Source: Rodentibacter sp. JRC1
GTDB lineage: Bacteria > Pseudomonadota > Gammaproteobacteria > Enterobacterales > Pasteurellaceae
Reading direction: 5' to 3'
NCBI RefSeq assembly: GCF_020521555.1
Contig: NZ_BPWA01000001.1
Coordinates: forward strand, 1,240,001 to 1,304,000
DNA length: 64,000 bases
Each line of letters begins with the position of its first letter. The stretch's first letter is position 1. Below the pieces are notes generated by a model. That model searched no databases. It was given only the letters and a program-made list of their open reading frames with translations, and was not told the DNA's origin. This document shows positions 9,797 through 19,206 of this stretch, in pieces. The position numbers were made by a program, and so were the translations under genes.

Positions 9797-9810
9797 CTGA
9801 TCCTGATCAA
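9797..9810. promoter_or_regulatory. FNR-like site between adhE and satP
   Basis: CTGATCCTGATCAA matches the FNR consensus TTGAT-N4-ATCAA with one mismatch. Its place before a fermentation gene is consistent with oxygen control of adhE and/or satP. Confidence 0.6.
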
Positions 9811-9914
9811 ATAACCTAAAAGAGGTAAAAAATTTTACTTTTCAACGCTTTATTTCTAATAAGGTTTTCGCCATAATAGCGAGCTTTGATATACACGTTT
9901 TATAAGGAAATTTT

Positions 9915-10478
9915 ATGTCGGCAAAAGACGGTTTAGCTAATCCGGGTCCTTTGGGTTTATGCGGGTTTGCTTTAACTACTTGGTTATTATGTTTAATTAA
10001 TGCGGGCGTATTTGATACATCAAATCTTGGTTTGGTATTAGGTATGGCGTTTGCATTCGGTGGTACTGCGCAGATGATCGCCGGTATGTTTGAGTTTAAA
10101 AAAGGTAATACCTTTGGTTTTACTGCCTTTATTAGCTATGGTGCATTTTGGTGGTCATGGGCGTTATTTGTGGCGTTTTTTAAAGGCGAGACCTCTCCGG
10201 TATTTGTCGCTTGGTATTTGGCTTGTTGGGGAACTTTCACTCTAATGATGTTCCTTGCAACTTTCCCTAAACCAAAAGCATTACAAGCAATTTTCTTTTT
10301 CTTAACCCTCACTTTCTACGCTTTAGCAATAGGCGATGCCACAGGCAATCATAGCATTGTGAATATTGGCGGCTATCTGGGTTTAATTACCGCATTGTGT
10401 GCCTTTTATCTTGCCGCCGCTGAGATTTTAAACGAATCTTACGGACGCACGGTATTGCCGATTGGCGAGAAGAAGTAA
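9915..10478 (+). CDS. satP: Acetate/succinate uptake transporter SatP (YaaH family)
   Basis: This 187-residue, six-helix membrane protein belongs to the GPR1/FUN34/YaaH family. The family signature NPGPLGL occurs at residues 8-14 and is followed by CGFALTTWLL. Members import acetate and succinate with protons. The start follows AAGGAAA. It is divergent from adhE, sharing the CRP/FNR-containing region, so both may respond to carbon and oxygen status. It is closed by a strong terminator. Confidence 0.92.
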   Translation: MSAKDGLANPGPLGLCGFALTTWLLCLINAGVFDTSNLGLVLGMAFAFGGTAQMIAGMFEFKKGNTFGFTAFISYGAFWWSWALFVAFFKGETSPVFVAWYLACWGTFTLMMFLATFPKPKALQAIFFFLTLTFYALAIGDATGNHSIVNIGGYLGLITALCAFYLAAAEILNESYGRTVLPIGEKK

Positions 10479-10496
10479 TAATGTATTCTTGATGAA

Positions 10497-10527
10497 AATA
10501 AGGTCTGTTTTACAGACCTTATTTTTT
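10497..10527 (+). terminator. Terminator of satP
   Basis: Perfect 11-bp stem AATAAGGTCTG / CAGACCTTATT with a 5-nt loop, followed by TTTT. Confidence 0.9.
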
Positions 10528-10594
10528 GCTAAACCGAATTTATCCGATGCAGTAAAAGTGCGGTCATTTTTGAAGGTATTTTTAGTGGCAAATT

Positions 10595-10641
10595 AAAAGC
10601 GTCTAACTTTTTTGAAATTATCTTTAAAGTTAGACGCTTTT
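10595..10641 (-). terminator. Terminator of the PTS permease gene
   Basis: A 16-bp perfect stem (AAAAGCGTCTAACTTT with its complement at 10626-10641) and 15-nt loop lie 25 bp past the PTS gene stop. On the minus strand the stem ends in a T run. Confidence 0.8.
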
Positions 10642-10666
10642 TATTTAGAAATTTTGAGGTGTTAAT

Positions 10667-12160
10667 TTAATCTTCTTTCCCCAAAATTTGGTTAATTTCG
10701 CTTTTATACAGTACGGCTTTTGCACCGAAGATAGCCTGTACGCCACCGCCGACTTCTAGCACTTCAATAGCGCCAAGAGCTTTGAGTTGGGGTTTGTTTA
10801 CTGCGCTGACATTTTTCACCGCAACACGTAAACGCGTGATACAGGCATCGACATTTTCAATGTTATCGGCACCGCCTAAGTATTCAATGATTTTATGCGA
10901 ATTTTCCGTTAAAGAGGAAGTTTGTAGTTCGCCGGTTTCTTCCGTTTCTTCTGCCCGTCCCGGTGTCATCACATTAAATTTGGTAATGAAAAAACGGAAC
11001 GAGAAATAATACAGTAATGCCCAGCCGAATCCCACAATAACGGCCCTAACCCAATGGGTGTTTTCATTGCCTTGTAAAATCCCGAATAGTAGAAAATCGA
11101 TAAACCCACCTGAGAACGTATTACCGATAGAAATATTCAGTAAGTCGGCAATATAAAAAGACACGCCGTCTAAAAATGCGTGGAAGACATAAAGCCAAGG
11201 TGCAACAAATAAGAACATAAATTCGATCGGCTCGGTAATTCCGGTAATAAAGGAGGTTAAAGCAGCCCCTAAAAATAATCCGCCTAGTTTAGCACGGCGT
11301 TTTTTCGGTACGCAATGATACATTGCTAAACACGCCGCCGGAAGACCGAACATCATGGTGTCAAAACGTCCGGCAAAAAAGCGTGTTCCTTCGGTAAAGA
11401 GCCCTTGATGAGCGGGATCGGCAAGTTGAGCAAAAAAGATTTTTTGTGCGCCGACAATCAGTTCCCCGTTTACGACTTCTGTGCCGCCAAGTTCCGTGTA
11501 CCAAAATAGCGGATAAATCATATGGTGTAATCCGACTGCACCACTTAATCTCATTAAAAAACCATAGAAAAACGTCCCGATCTCTCCCATTTTGGCAATA
11601 TTTTCACCGGCACTGACAAGCCAATTTTGAAAAGTCGGCCAAATTAAAAAGAAGATAAATCCAACAAAGATCGCAGTAAATGCTGTCACGATAGGCACGA
11701 AACGCGAACCGCCAAAAAAGCCGAGAATTTGGGGTAATTGAATATTGTGATAACGATTATGTAGTTTTACGGTGATAAGCCCCATAACGAGAGAACCAAT
11801 CACGCCGGTATCAATGCTTTTCGTTTCCGGTGAAAAAAGCGGAATTAATGCAGCAATTGTGCCGGTCATAATGAGATAGCCGACTACTGCAGCTAAAGCC
11901 GCAACGCCTTTATCACGTTTAGCAAGCCCGATTCCTAATCCAATGCAGAGAAATAAGGATAAATTGCTGAATACTATCGCACCTGCCGCCGACATAATTT
12001 GAAAAACACCTTGCAAAATAGGGGGATTTAGCATGGGGTAGGCAGAGATTGTTGCCTGATTGGAAAGTGCCCCTCCAATACCCAGCAATAAACCTGCTGC
12101 AGGTAAAATGGCAATGGGCAGCATAAAGGCTTTACCAATTTGTTGAAGTTGTTTAAACAT
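10667..12160 (-). CDS. ptsG: PTS glucose-family permease, fused domains EIIC-EIIB
   Basis: This 497-residue phosphotransferase permease has an N-terminal EIIC membrane domain (about 1-390, including GITEPIEFMFLFVAPWLY) and a C-terminal EIIB domain (about 420-497). The EIIB phosphorylated Cys is visible in NVDACITRLRV. No EIIA domain is attached, so a separate Crr-type EIIA is needed. Sequence features (NVDACITRLRVAVKNVS, GGVQAIFG) place it in the glucose/maltose group. Glucose is the most likely sugar, but a MalX-like role is not excluded. It lies downstream of uxuA behind a terminator, so it is probably a separate unit. Confidence 0.8.
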   Translation of the reverse strand: MFKQLQQIGKAFMLPIAILPAAGLLLGIGGALSNQATISAYPMLNPPILQGVFQIMSAAGAIVFSNLSLFLCIGLGIGLAKRDKGVAALAAVVGYLIMTGTIAALIPLFSPETKSIDTGVIGSLVMGLITVKLHNRYHNIQLPQILGFFGGSRFVPIVTAFTAIFVGFIFFLIWPTFQNWLVSAGENIAKMGEIGTFFYGFLMRLSGAVGLHHMIYPLFWYTELGGTEVVNGELIVGAQKIFFAQLADPAHQGLFTEGTRFFAGRFDTMMFGLPAACLAMYHCVPKKRRAKLGGLFLGAALTSFITGITEPIEFMFLFVAPWLYVFHAFLDGVSFYIADLLNISIGNTFSGGFIDFLLFGILQGNENTHWVRAVIVGFGWALLYYFSFRFFITKFNVMTPGRAEETEETGELQTSSLTENSHKIIEYLGGADNIENVDACITRLRVAVKNVSAVNKPQLKALGAIEVLEVGGGVQAIFGAKAVLYKSEINQILGKED

Positions 12161-12224
12161 AATTCTCCTCTAGATCTTATTTTTTTACTCTAAGGAAGTT
12201 TACGGGATAAATTTGAAATAAAAA

Positions 12225-12259
12225 ACGAGATCTTTTTATTTTTGTGAAATAGATCTCGT
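12225..12259 (-). terminator. Terminator of uxuA
   Basis: Inverted repeat ACGAGATCT / AGATCTCGT (9 bp, 17-nt loop). On the minus strand it is followed by TTTTTTATTTC, just after the uxuA stop. Confidence 0.8.
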
Positions 12260-12282
12260 AAAAGTTTTAATAATTGAAGTTT

Positions 12283-13464
12283 TTATTCAAAATAAACACG
12301 TTTAATCGCCAACTCTAACCCGCGGAATTCAGCTAAGCCTTTCAAGCGACCAATAGCCGAATAACCCGGGTTGGTTTTTTTGTGGAGGTCGTCCAGCATT
12401 TGGTGGCCGTGGTCAGGGCGCATTGGGATTTCTTTCATATCGCCATTGGATCTGCGCTGATATTCTTCGGTAAGAATGGCTTTCACTACACCGAACATAT
12501 CCACATCACCCGCTAAATGATCGGCTTCGTGGAAACTAAGCGGATTTTCTTCCCGTTGGGTCGAACGTAAGTGAGCAAAATAAATTCGATCAGCAAATTC
12601 CGTAGCCATTGCAATTAAATCATTGTCAGCCCTAACCCCATAAGAACCTGTGCAAAATGTAAATCCATTTGCAGGAAGTGGTTGTGTTTTTACATACCAG
12701 CGCATATCTTCAATCGTGGAAACAATGCGAGGTAAACCTAAAATCGGACGAGGCGGATCGTCAGGATGAACCGCCATTTTAATGCCGACTTCTTGAGCAA
12801 CAGGAATAATCTCATTTAAAAAATAAGCCAAATGTTCACGGAATTTATCAGGTGTGATGTCTTGATAGCGGTCTAATTGTGCTTGAAATTCGGCTAATGT
12901 ATAGCCCTCTTCCGCCCCCGGTAATCCTGCAATAATATTACGAGTGAGTTGCTCAATGTCGGCTTCGGTCATTTTATCAAAATAAGCTTGAGCTTGAAGG
13001 CGTTCATCTTCCGTATAACTTTGTTCGGCATTTGGGCGTTTTAAAATATGCAATTCAAATGCCGCAAAAGCAATATGATCAAAACGCAGCGCTTTAGATC
13101 CATCGGGCATCTCAAAAGCCAGATCGGTTCTCGTCCAATCCAATACAGGCATAAAGTTATAACAGACGGTTTTTATACCGCACTTTGCCAAATTGCGTAG
13201 GGTTTGTTTGTAATTATCAATCCAAGTTTGAAAATTACCCGTCTGTGTTTTGATTTCTTCGTGTACCGGCACACTTTCTACTACAGACCACACTAAGCCT
13301 GCCTGCTCAATCACCGCTTTACGTTCTTCTATCTCTTCCACCGACCACACTTGCCCGTTTGGGATATGATGAAGTGCGCTAACGATACCTGTTGCCCCTG
13401 CTTGACGCACATCAGACAAAGACACCGGATCTTTCGGTCCATACCAACGCCACGTTTGTTCCAT
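12283..13464 (-). CDS. uxuA: D-mannonate dehydratase UxuA
   Basis: This 393-residue UxuA-family enzyme dehydrates D-mannonate to 2-dehydro-3-deoxy-D-gluconate (KDG). Family landmarks include [12 protein letters not shown] at the start, the metal-site segment [20 protein letters not shown], and [13 protein letters not shown]. It follows uxuR by 29 bp in the same orientation, so both probably share a transcript. The divergent operon supplies uptake, dehydrogenases, KDG kinase and KDPG aldolase. No uronate isomerase gene (uxaC) is visible in the window, so the mannonate probably comes from an aldonate rather than from glucuronate. Confidence 0.96.
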   Translation of the reverse strand: MEQTWRWYGPKDPVSLSDVRQAGATGIVSALHHIPNGQVWSVEEIEERKAVIEQAGLVWSVVESVPVHEEIKTQTGNFQTWIDNYKQTLRNLAKCGIKTVCYNFMPVLDWTRTDLAFEMPDGSKALRFDHIAFAAFELHILKRPNAEQSYTEDERLQAQAYFDKMTEADIEQLTRNIIAGLPGAEEGYTLAEFQAQLDRYQDITPDKFREHLAYFLNEIIPVAQEVGIKMAVHPDDPPRPILGLPRIVSTIEDMRWYVKTQPLPANGFTFCTGSYGVRADNDLIAMATEFADRIYFAHLRSTQREENPLSFHEADHLAGDVDMFGVVKAILTEEYQRRSNGDMKEIPMRPDHGHQMLDDLHKKTNPGYSAIGRLKGLAEFRGLELAIKRVYFE

Positions 13465-13493
13465 TGTTTTTCTCCTAGTTATATAGTAAGTAC

Positions 13494-14240
13494 TTAGATA
13501 CCTACTGCAACTGGATTAACATTGAATAGGTATCCATCAAATTCAGGATCTTCTACATCTGAAAGTTCAAATAATTTTACTTTGACATTTTCAAGATGTT
13601 GCCACATTGCTTTTTTTGCTAATGATGGGCTTTTCTTTTGGATTGCAACTAAAATGTTTTCATGATCTTCAATCCACAGATGATGTAAATCTTTTTGCAA
13701 AATTCGTGAGTGTAACTGATTCCACATCGGGTTATTAAAACGATATTGCCAAAGTTGTTGCTGTAGTTTGATTAACACATCATTTTGAGTGATTTCCGCA
13801 ATAGCTAAATGAAACTCTTCATCTGCTGTATAATCATCTAAATCTTTTTCTAATAAAACTTTTTCTTTTTCTAGAATCTCTTTTAAACGAGAAATATCTC
13901 TTTTATTCGCTTGTTTAGCAGCAAACTCTACAATACTACTTTCCAATAGTTGGCGAGCTTGTAGTAGCTCAAATGGACCTACATCTGGTAAATTTTTTTC
14001 TTGAAATTGGTATTTCAAATTCTGTGGTGTATTTTTGACATACACTCCTGAGCCTTTTTTTACTTCTACTAATTGCTCTACTTCAAGCATTACCATTGCT
14101 TCACGAACTATGGTTCTACTTACCCCTAATTTCTCGGAGATCTCTCGCTCTGTGGGTAATCTATCTCCCACTTTGTAGATATTTTGTTCAATATCTTTTT
14201 TAAGCTGATTGCCAATTTTGATATAAGTTCTATGTAACAT
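13494..14240 (-). CDS. uxuR: GntR/FadR-type repressor of the mannonate operon (UxuR-like)
   Basis: This 248-residue regulator has an N-terminal GntR winged helix (residues 9-75: [29 protein letters not shown]) and a C-terminal all-helical FCD ligand domain. It sits between uxuA and the divergent catabolic operon. Two palindromes of the UxuR/ExuR type (TTGGTATACCAA) flank its promoter region, supporting control of both transcripts and of itself. The inducer is probably a pathway intermediate such as fructuronate or mannonate; this is inferred from the family. Confidence 0.88.
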   Translation of the reverse strand: MLHRTYIKIGNQLKKDIEQNIYKVGDRLPTEREISEKLGVSRTIVREAMVMLEVEQLVEVKKGSGVYVKNTPQNLKYQFQEKNLPDVGPFELLQARQLLESSIVEFAAKQANKRDISRLKEILEKEKVLLEKDLDDYTADEEFHLAIAEITQNDVLIKLQQQLWQYRFNNPMWNQLHSRILQKDLHHLWIEDHENILVAIQKKSPSLAKKAMWQHLENVKVKLFELSDVEDPEFDGYLFNVNPVAVGI

Positions 14241-14268
14241 TATTCATTATCCATATTTTTAAACAGAA

Positions 14269-14280
14269 TTGGAATACCAG
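14269..14280. promoter_or_regulatory. UxuR-type operator 1
   Basis: TTGGAATACCAG is a 12-bp near-palindrome resembling TTGGTATACCAA. It lies 29 bp upstream of the uxuR start, and its centre is exactly 50 bp from operator 2. Confidence 0.65.
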
Positions 14281-14291
14281 TTTGCAAGTTT

Positions 14292-14307
14292 TGTGATCTA
14301 TATCTCA
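14292..14307. promoter_or_regulatory. CRP-like site between the two UxuR operators
   Basis: TGTGATCTATATCTCA matches TGTGA-N6-TCACA with one mismatch. Its position between the operators suggests catabolite control of both divergent transcripts. Confidence 0.6.
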
Positions 14308-14318
14308 AAAATGAAATT

Positions 14319-14330
14319 TTGGTATACCAA
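14319..14330. promoter_or_regulatory. UxuR-type operator 2 (perfect palindrome)
   Basis: TTGGTATACCAA is a perfect 12-bp palindrome of the form known for UxuR/ExuR operators in enterobacteria. It lies 77 bp upstream of the zinc dehydrogenase gene. Confidence 0.75.
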
Positions 14331-14406
14331 TATGCTTTTTGTTGTTCTAGAATGATAACGTATAGAGATTAAAGTGTCGATTATTTAAAACTGTATAGGA
14401 GAATAT

Positions 14407-15435
14407 ATGAGCCATTCAATCCGCTCGGTCTGTTTACAAGAACCGAAAAAAGTAGAAATTAAACAAGTTCCTTATCCTACAAAAAATAGGGATGAAGTAT
14501 TGATAAAAATAGAATCAATGGGTATTTGTGGATCCGATATTGGGGCGTATCGTGGTACAAATCCATTAGTCACCTACCCTAGAATATTGGGGCACGAGCT
14601 AATAGGTATTGTTATTGAAAGTGGAATTGGTATGCCTAAAGATATTAATGTGGGAGATCGTGTTGTCATTGAACCTTATGTTTATTGTAATAACTGCTAT
14701 CCTTGCTCTATAGGTCGAACAAATTGCTGTGAAAATTTAAAAGTATTGGGTGTACATATTGATGGAGGCATGCAAGAGATCATAACTCACCCCGCTCATT
14801 TGATTACCAAAGTACCAGGTAATCTACCAATTGAACAATTAGTGTTAGCAGAACCCCTTACTATTTCTTTACATGCTATTCACCGTACAAAAGTTAAGGT
14901 AGGGGAATTTGTCACGATTATAGGTGCAGGAGCTATTGGTTTAATGGCTGCACTAGTAGCACAAGCTTATGGAGCTACACCAATTTTAGTCGATATCTTA
15001 GATGAGCGTTTGGATTATGCCCTCAAGATTGGTATTCCATATATTATTAATCCTACTAAGCAGAATGATATTGAAGCTATCAAAGAAATTACTAACGGAC
15101 GTATGTCAGAGGTAGTCATTGAAGCATCAGGAGCAAATAGTGCGGTCAAAAATACACTTAAATATACATCTTTCGCCGGTAGGGTTGCTTTGACTGGTTG
15201 GCCGAAAGCAGAAACTCCATTACCAACTAATTTGATTACTTTTAAGGAATTAAATATTTATGGTTCTAGAACTAGTAAAGGAGAGTTTAAAGAAGCTCTT
15301 GAATTATTATCCAATGGGAAAATTAATCCTAATCATATTATTAGTAAAATAATTAAATTTGAGCAGTTACCTGAGTTTATTAGGAAGCAATCTGAAAATC
15401 CTGAGCAGTTTCTGAAAATTAATGCTATTTTCTAA
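14407..15435 (+). CDS. Zinc-dependent dehydrogenase, probable L-gulonate (aldonate) 5-dehydrogenase
   Basis: This 342-residue medium-chain dehydrogenase has the catalytic-zinc motif GICGSDIGAY and the GHE motif (LGHELIG). Structural-zinc cysteines lie in CNNCYPCSIGRTNCC, and the nucleotide loop is GAGAIGLMA. It is the first gene of the operon, which continues with a TRAP transporter, KDG kinase, an SDR and Eda. In related pathways such an enzyme oxidises L-gulonate at C5 to fructuronate, which an SDR then reduces to mannonate for UxuA. That substrate is inferred from context. Other polyols or aldonates remain possible. Confidence 0.8.
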   Translation: MSHSIRSVCLQEPKKVEIKQVPYPTKNRDEVLIKIESMGICGSDIGAYRGTNPLVTYPRILGHELIGIVIESGIGMPKDINVGDRVVIEPYVYCNNCYPCSIGRTNCCENLKVLGVHIDGGMQEIITHPAHLITKVPGNLPIEQLVLAEPLTISLHAIHRTKVKVGEFVTIIGAGAIGLMAALVAQAYGATPILVDILDERLDYALKIGIPYIINPTKQNDIEAIKEITNGRMSEVVIEASGANSAVKNTLKYTSFAGRVALTGWPKAETPLPTNLITFKELNIYGSRTSKGEFKEALELLSNGKINPNHIISKIIKFEQLPEFIRKQSENPEQFLKINAIF

Positions 15436-15460
15436 CTTAATTCACCAATAAGGAGTTTTT

Positions 15461-16447
15461 ATGAAAACACTAAAATTTATTGTCCAATTTGGTTTGGCCA
15501 CATCAATTTTATTTAGTGGTATGGCTATGGCAAAAACTATTATTAAATTAGGTCATTATAATGCTGATACGCATCCGTCTAATATTGCGTTAAAAGAGTA
15601 CTTCAAGAAAACTATTGAAGAAAAAACGAATGGTCGTTATGAAATTCGCATTTATCCAAATAATCAGTTAGGTGGTGAAGATCAAATTGTGAATGGATTA
15701 CGTAACGGTACGATTGAAGCAGGAATTACAGGGTTGTTATTACAAAATGTTGATCCGATCTTTGGTGTATGGGAGTGGCCGTATTTATTTAAAGATAATC
15801 AAGAAGCAAAAAAAGTATTAGAGTCGCCAATAGCACAAGAAGTAGGCGATAAAATGCAGAATTACGGTATTAAGTTGCTGGCTTATGGAATGAATGGTTT
15901 TCGCGTAATTTCATCTAATAAAAAATTAGAGAAATTCGATGATTTCAAAGGGTTGCGTTTACGTGTTCCACTTAATTCTTTGTTTGTTGATTGGGCAAAA
16001 GCAATGCATATTAATCCACAGAGCATGCCACTCAGTGAAGTCTTTACCGCTTTGGAACAGAAAGTAATTGATGGGCAAGAAAATCCATATTCACTAATTA
16101 AAGATTCCGGTTTATATGAAGTACAGAAATACGTTATTGAAACTAACCATATTTTTTCACCAGGTCTATTACAAATTAGTTTAAAAACGTGGAATAAAAT
16201 GTCAAAAGAAGATCAATCGATCTTTGAAGAAGCAGCAAAACTCTATCAAGAAAAAGAGTGGGAACTGGCGATTGAGGCAGAGCAAAATGTAAAAAAATTC
16301 TTCTCAGAAAATGGAAAAGAAGTCATCATTCCCGATACTCAATTTAAAGTAGAAATGTTAAATGCATCTAAAGAATTGTATGACAATTTCTACCAAAAAT
16401 ATGATTGGTCTAAAGATTTAATCGAAAAAATTAATGCAGCTAAGTAA
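15461..16447 (+). CDS. TRAP transporter substrate-binding protein (DctP family)
   Basis: This 328-residue periplasmic protein has a signal peptide (MKTLKFIVQFGLATSILFSG..., ending in AMA near residue 24). The DctP fold shows GHYNADTHPSNIAL near the N-terminus and the LRLRVPLN segment, which contains the arginine that usually binds the ligand carboxylate. With DctQ and DctM it takes up a carboxylate driven by Na+. The operon points to an aldonate or uronate such as L-gulonate or D-mannonate. A 10-bp hairpin directly after its stop may stabilise its mRNA relative to the permease genes. Confidence 0.93.
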   Translation: MKTLKFIVQFGLATSILFSGMAMAKTIIKLGHYNADTHPSNIALKEYFKKTIEEKTNGRYEIRIYPNNQLGGEDQIVNGLRNGTIEAGITGLLLQNVDPIFGVWEWPYLFKDNQEAKKVLESPIAQEVGDKMQNYGIKLLAYGMNGFRVISSNKKLEKFDDFKGLRLRVPLNSLFVDWAKAMHINPQSMPLSEVFTALEQKVIDGQENPYSLIKDSGLYEVQKYVIETNHIFSPGLLQISLKTWNKMSKEDQSIFEEAAKLYQEKEWELAIEAEQNVKKFFSENGKEVIIPDTQFKVEMLNASKELYDNFYQKYDWSKDLIEKINAAK

Positions 16448-16453
16448 TTATTA

Positions 16454-16485
16454 AATACTATGCTGCTTCTAGGTGGCATAGTATT
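16454..16485 (+). other. Intra-operon hairpin after the binding-protein gene
   Basis: AATACTATGC / GCATAGTATT forms a perfect 10-bp stem with a 12-nt loop. It is followed by AAGGAG (the dctQ ribosome site) rather than a T run. This fits a 3'-stabilising or partial-termination hairpin that raises binding-protein over permease expression. Confidence 0.65.
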
Positions 16486-16496
16486 AAGGAGAATAT

Positions 16497-16973
16497 ATGA
16501 AAATAGATCACTATTTAGATAATACATTAAAGATACTGGCAATTATTGCATTACTTTTAATGGTTAGTCTGGTGTTCTTTAATGCATTATTACGCTATTT
16601 TTTTGATTCAGGTATTGCGTGGTCAGAAGAATTGGCGAGAATTTGTTTTGTATACATGATTTTTCTTGGCATTGTATTAGTAGCAAAAGAGAAAGGGCAT
16701 TTAACTGTTGATATTTTAATTTCTACACTTCCCCATAAGCTCCAACTAGCTTGCCTAATTATTTCTGATTTGCTCATTCTACTTGCCATGTCTTTTATTA
16801 CTATCGGTGCTTATCAATTGATGTTATTGACTTTCTATCAAAAAATGCCAGCAACAGGCATATCATCAGCATTTTTATACATTGCAGCAATTATCTCCTC
16901 ACTTTCTTATTTTGGGATTGTAATGGTTAGTTTAATTAAACATATAAAATATAGTTTTTCGAAAGGAGCGTAA
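16497..16973 (+). CDS. TRAP transporter small permease (DctQ)
   Basis: This 158-residue protein has four predicted membrane helices and the DctQ-family core FDSGIAWSEELARICFVYMIFLG. It pairs with the large permease gene, which starts after a single intervening base. The ribosome site is the AAGGAG that follows the hairpin. Confidence 0.92.
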   Translation: MKIDHYLDNTLKILAIIALLLMVSLVFFNALLRYFFDSGIAWSEELARICFVYMIFLGIVLVAKEKGHLTVDILISTLPHKLQLACLIISDLLILLAMSFITIGAYQLMLLTFYQKMPATGISSAFLYIAAIISSLSYFGIVMVSLIKHIKYSFSKGA

Positions 16974-16974
16974 A

Positions 16975-18246
16975 ATGTTGTGGTTATTTTTAGGAAGTTT
17001 ATTCTTACTACTCTTTCTTGGTGTACCTGTTGCACTGTCTATGTTGCTTAGTGCTAGTTTTATGCTTTTTCAACTGGATATGTTTGATACTCAATTGATT
17101 ACAGAAAACTTTGTAATGGGTACAAACAATTTTCCATTAATGGCTATACCATTTTTTATGCTAACGGGCGAGATAATGAAACATGGTGGTATTTCCGAAC
17201 GAATTATCAATTTTGCGATGAGTATGGTTGGACATATTAAAGGAGGGCTAGGTTATGTAGCGATTATCTCAGGTTTAATTTTTGCTGGACTTTCTGGTTC
17301 GGCGGTAGCAGATACAGCGGCACTTGGTGCAATTTTAATTCCGATGATGGTTGCAAAAAAATATGATTCCGCACGTTCAACAGGATTGCTTTGCTCAGCT
17401 GGGATTATTTCTGTCGTCATTCCTCCAAGTATTCCGATGATTGTTTATGGCATTACTGCCGGTGCATCGATCACAAAATTATTTATGGGAGGAACAGTTC
17501 CCGGATTATTAATGGTCGTTGGATTGTGGTTTATGTGGAAGCTTTTATATCGTAAGGAAAAGTTAACTATTGAAGAAAAACAAACAGGAAAACAACGTTG
17601 GTGTGCATTTAAACAAGCATTTTGGCCACTTTTATTACCCGTGATTATTATTGTAGGATTACGTGGTGGTATTTTTACTCCAACTGAAGCTGGTGTTGTA
17701 GCTGCTATTTATGCGGCAATTGTGAGTATTTTATATAGAGGACTAACTTGGAATACAGTTCAAGAAGTTTTTATCAATACAATCAAAACGACATCAATGG
17801 TAATGTTTGTTGCTGCAGCAGCTATGATTTCTGCTTTTGCAATTACCGTTGCTCAAATTCCAGCAGAATTGGTTGATGTAATTAAAGGGATCACCGATAG
17901 TCCAACAGTTTTAATGTTGATCTTAATGGTATTTTTCTTGCTGGTTGGGTGCGTTATGGATTTAATCCCCGCAGTATTAATTTTTGTTCCTGTATTATTA
18001 CCAATTCTGAGAGCATATCATATCGATCCTGCTTACTTTGGCATTATGATGGTAATTAATTTATCTATTGGTTTAATTACACCGCCTGTTGGTACAGTAC
18101 TCTATGTAGGGTCTGGCATTTCTAAATTAGGTATCGGACAAATTTCTAAAGGAATTTTACCTTTCTTACTCGTATATTTTGCCATTCTATTCTTAATGGT
18201 ATTTTTCCCTGATGTTGTAATTGTGCCAATGAACTGGCTGTCTTAA
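16975..18246 (+). CDS. TRAP transporter large permease (DctM)
   Basis: This 423-residue protein has about 12 hydrophobic segments, typical of DctM, the Na+-coupled channel subunit. Recognisable segments are IPFFMLTGEIMKHGG, SGLIFAGLSGSAVADTAALG and PPSIPMIVYG. The stop lies 14 bp before kdgK, and the gene is transcriptionally continuous with both neighbours. Confidence 0.95.
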   Translation: MLWLFLGSLFLLLFLGVPVALSMLLSASFMLFQLDMFDTQLITENFVMGTNNFPLMAIPFFMLTGEIMKHGGISERIINFAMSMVGHIKGGLGYVAIISGLIFAGLSGSAVADTAALGAILIPMMVAKKYDSARSTGLLCSAGIISVVIPPSIPMIVYGITAGASITKLFMGGTVPGLLMVVGLWFMWKLLYRKEKLTIEEKQTGKQRWCAFKQAFWPLLLPVIIIVGLRGGIFTPTEAGVVAAIYAAIVSILYRGLTWNTVQEVFINTIKTTSMVMFVAAAAMISAFAITVAQIPAELVDVIKGITDSPTVLMLILMVFFLLVGCVMDLIPAVLIFVPVLLPILRAYHIDPAYFGIMMVINLSIGLITPPVGTVLYVGSGISKLGIGQISKGILPFLLVYFAILFLMVFFPDVVIVPMNWLS

Positions 18247-18260
18247 TGTAAGGAAACCCA

Positions 18261-19199
18261 ATGAAAAAAATAGCGATGATTGGGGAATGTATGATTGAGT
18301 TAAGCGGTGAGCCGTTTGGTTCGATGGTGCAGACTTATGGCGGTGATACCTTAAACACAGCAACCTATTTGGCTCGTGTGTCCAATAAGCAAATTCAAGT
18401 GCATTATGTGTCTGCTCTCGGTACGGATCAATTAAGTGAAGGAATGCTAAGTGCTTGGCGGCAAGATCATATTCATACCGATTTTGTTTTGCAAGATAGC
18501 ACTCGCCAGCCGGGTTTATATTTAATTCAGCTGGATAAACAAGGCGAACGTACCTTTTTATATTGGCGTAATCAATCGGCGGCTCGTTATTTACTGCAAC
18601 ATATTGATTATTCAAAGGTTCTCTCTGCATTAGCACAAATGGAGATGATTTATTTAAGTGGCATTTCATTGGCGATTTTGCCCGAAAATGACCGTTTAAA
18701 ATTGGTAAACCAATTAATCGGTCTTGCTCAAAAAGGGGTAAAAATCGCCTTTGATACGAATTATCGCCCTTCTCTATGGCAAAGTGCGGAGGAAACTCGC
18801 CAAATTTACAGCGCACTTTTGCCCTATGTGGATTTAGCATTAGTTACCTTTGATGATGAACAAGCCCTTTGGAAAGATGCCACACCGCAAGCCACGATTG
18901 AGCGATTAACTCAATTAGGCGTAAAAAATAGCGTAGTGAAAGTGGGTAAAGACGGGGCGATTTTCAGTGATGTCGCAAAAAATAGTGGAAAAGTAACCGC
19001 TTGCGAGGTGAAAAAGGTGGTGGATACTACTTCGGCCGGCGATGCCTTTAATGCCGGTTTTCTCAACGGTTATTTGCAAGACAAAGATTTTACGACCTGT
19101 TGCCAACAGGGTAATCAGCTCGCCGCCGTGGTAATTCAACATAAAGGGGCGATTATTTCACGCTCGGCAACACCGCATTTTTTAACTCAATTCAATTAA
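18261..19199 (+). CDS. kdgK: 2-dehydro-3-deoxygluconate (KDG) kinase
   Basis: This 312-residue PfkB-family sugar kinase phosphorylates KDG with ATP to KDPG. It has the N-terminal GECMIELSGEP and GGDTLNTATYLAR substrate motifs and the C-terminal PfkB signature DTTSAGDAFNAGFLNGYL with the catalytic Asp. It stands between the TRAP permease and the SDR gene (7-bp gap). The product of UxuA is its substrate and its own product is cleaved by Eda, whose gene follows. Confidence 0.93.
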   Translation: MKKIAMIGECMIELSGEPFGSMVQTYGGDTLNTATYLARVSNKQIQVHYVSALGTDQLSEGMLSAWRQDHIHTDFVLQDSTRQPGLYLIQLDKQGERTFLYWRNQSAARYLLQHIDYSKVLSALAQMEMIYLSGISLAILPENDRLKLVNQLIGLAQKGVKIAFDTNYRPSLWQSAEETRQIYSALLPYVDLALVTFDDEQALWKDATPQATIERLTQLGVKNSVVKVGKDGAIFSDVAKNSGKVTACEVKKVVDTTSAGDAFNAGFLNGYLQDKDFTTCCQQGNQLAAVVIQHKGAIISRSATPHFLTQFN

Positions 19200-19206
19200 G
19201 GAGGCA

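Noticed and set aside
18193..18840. A 215-codon open frame on the minus strand opposite kdgK
   Set aside because: It lies wholly opposite the end of the TRAP permease gene and kdgK, has no family resemblance or ribosome site, and is a shadow of the real genes.
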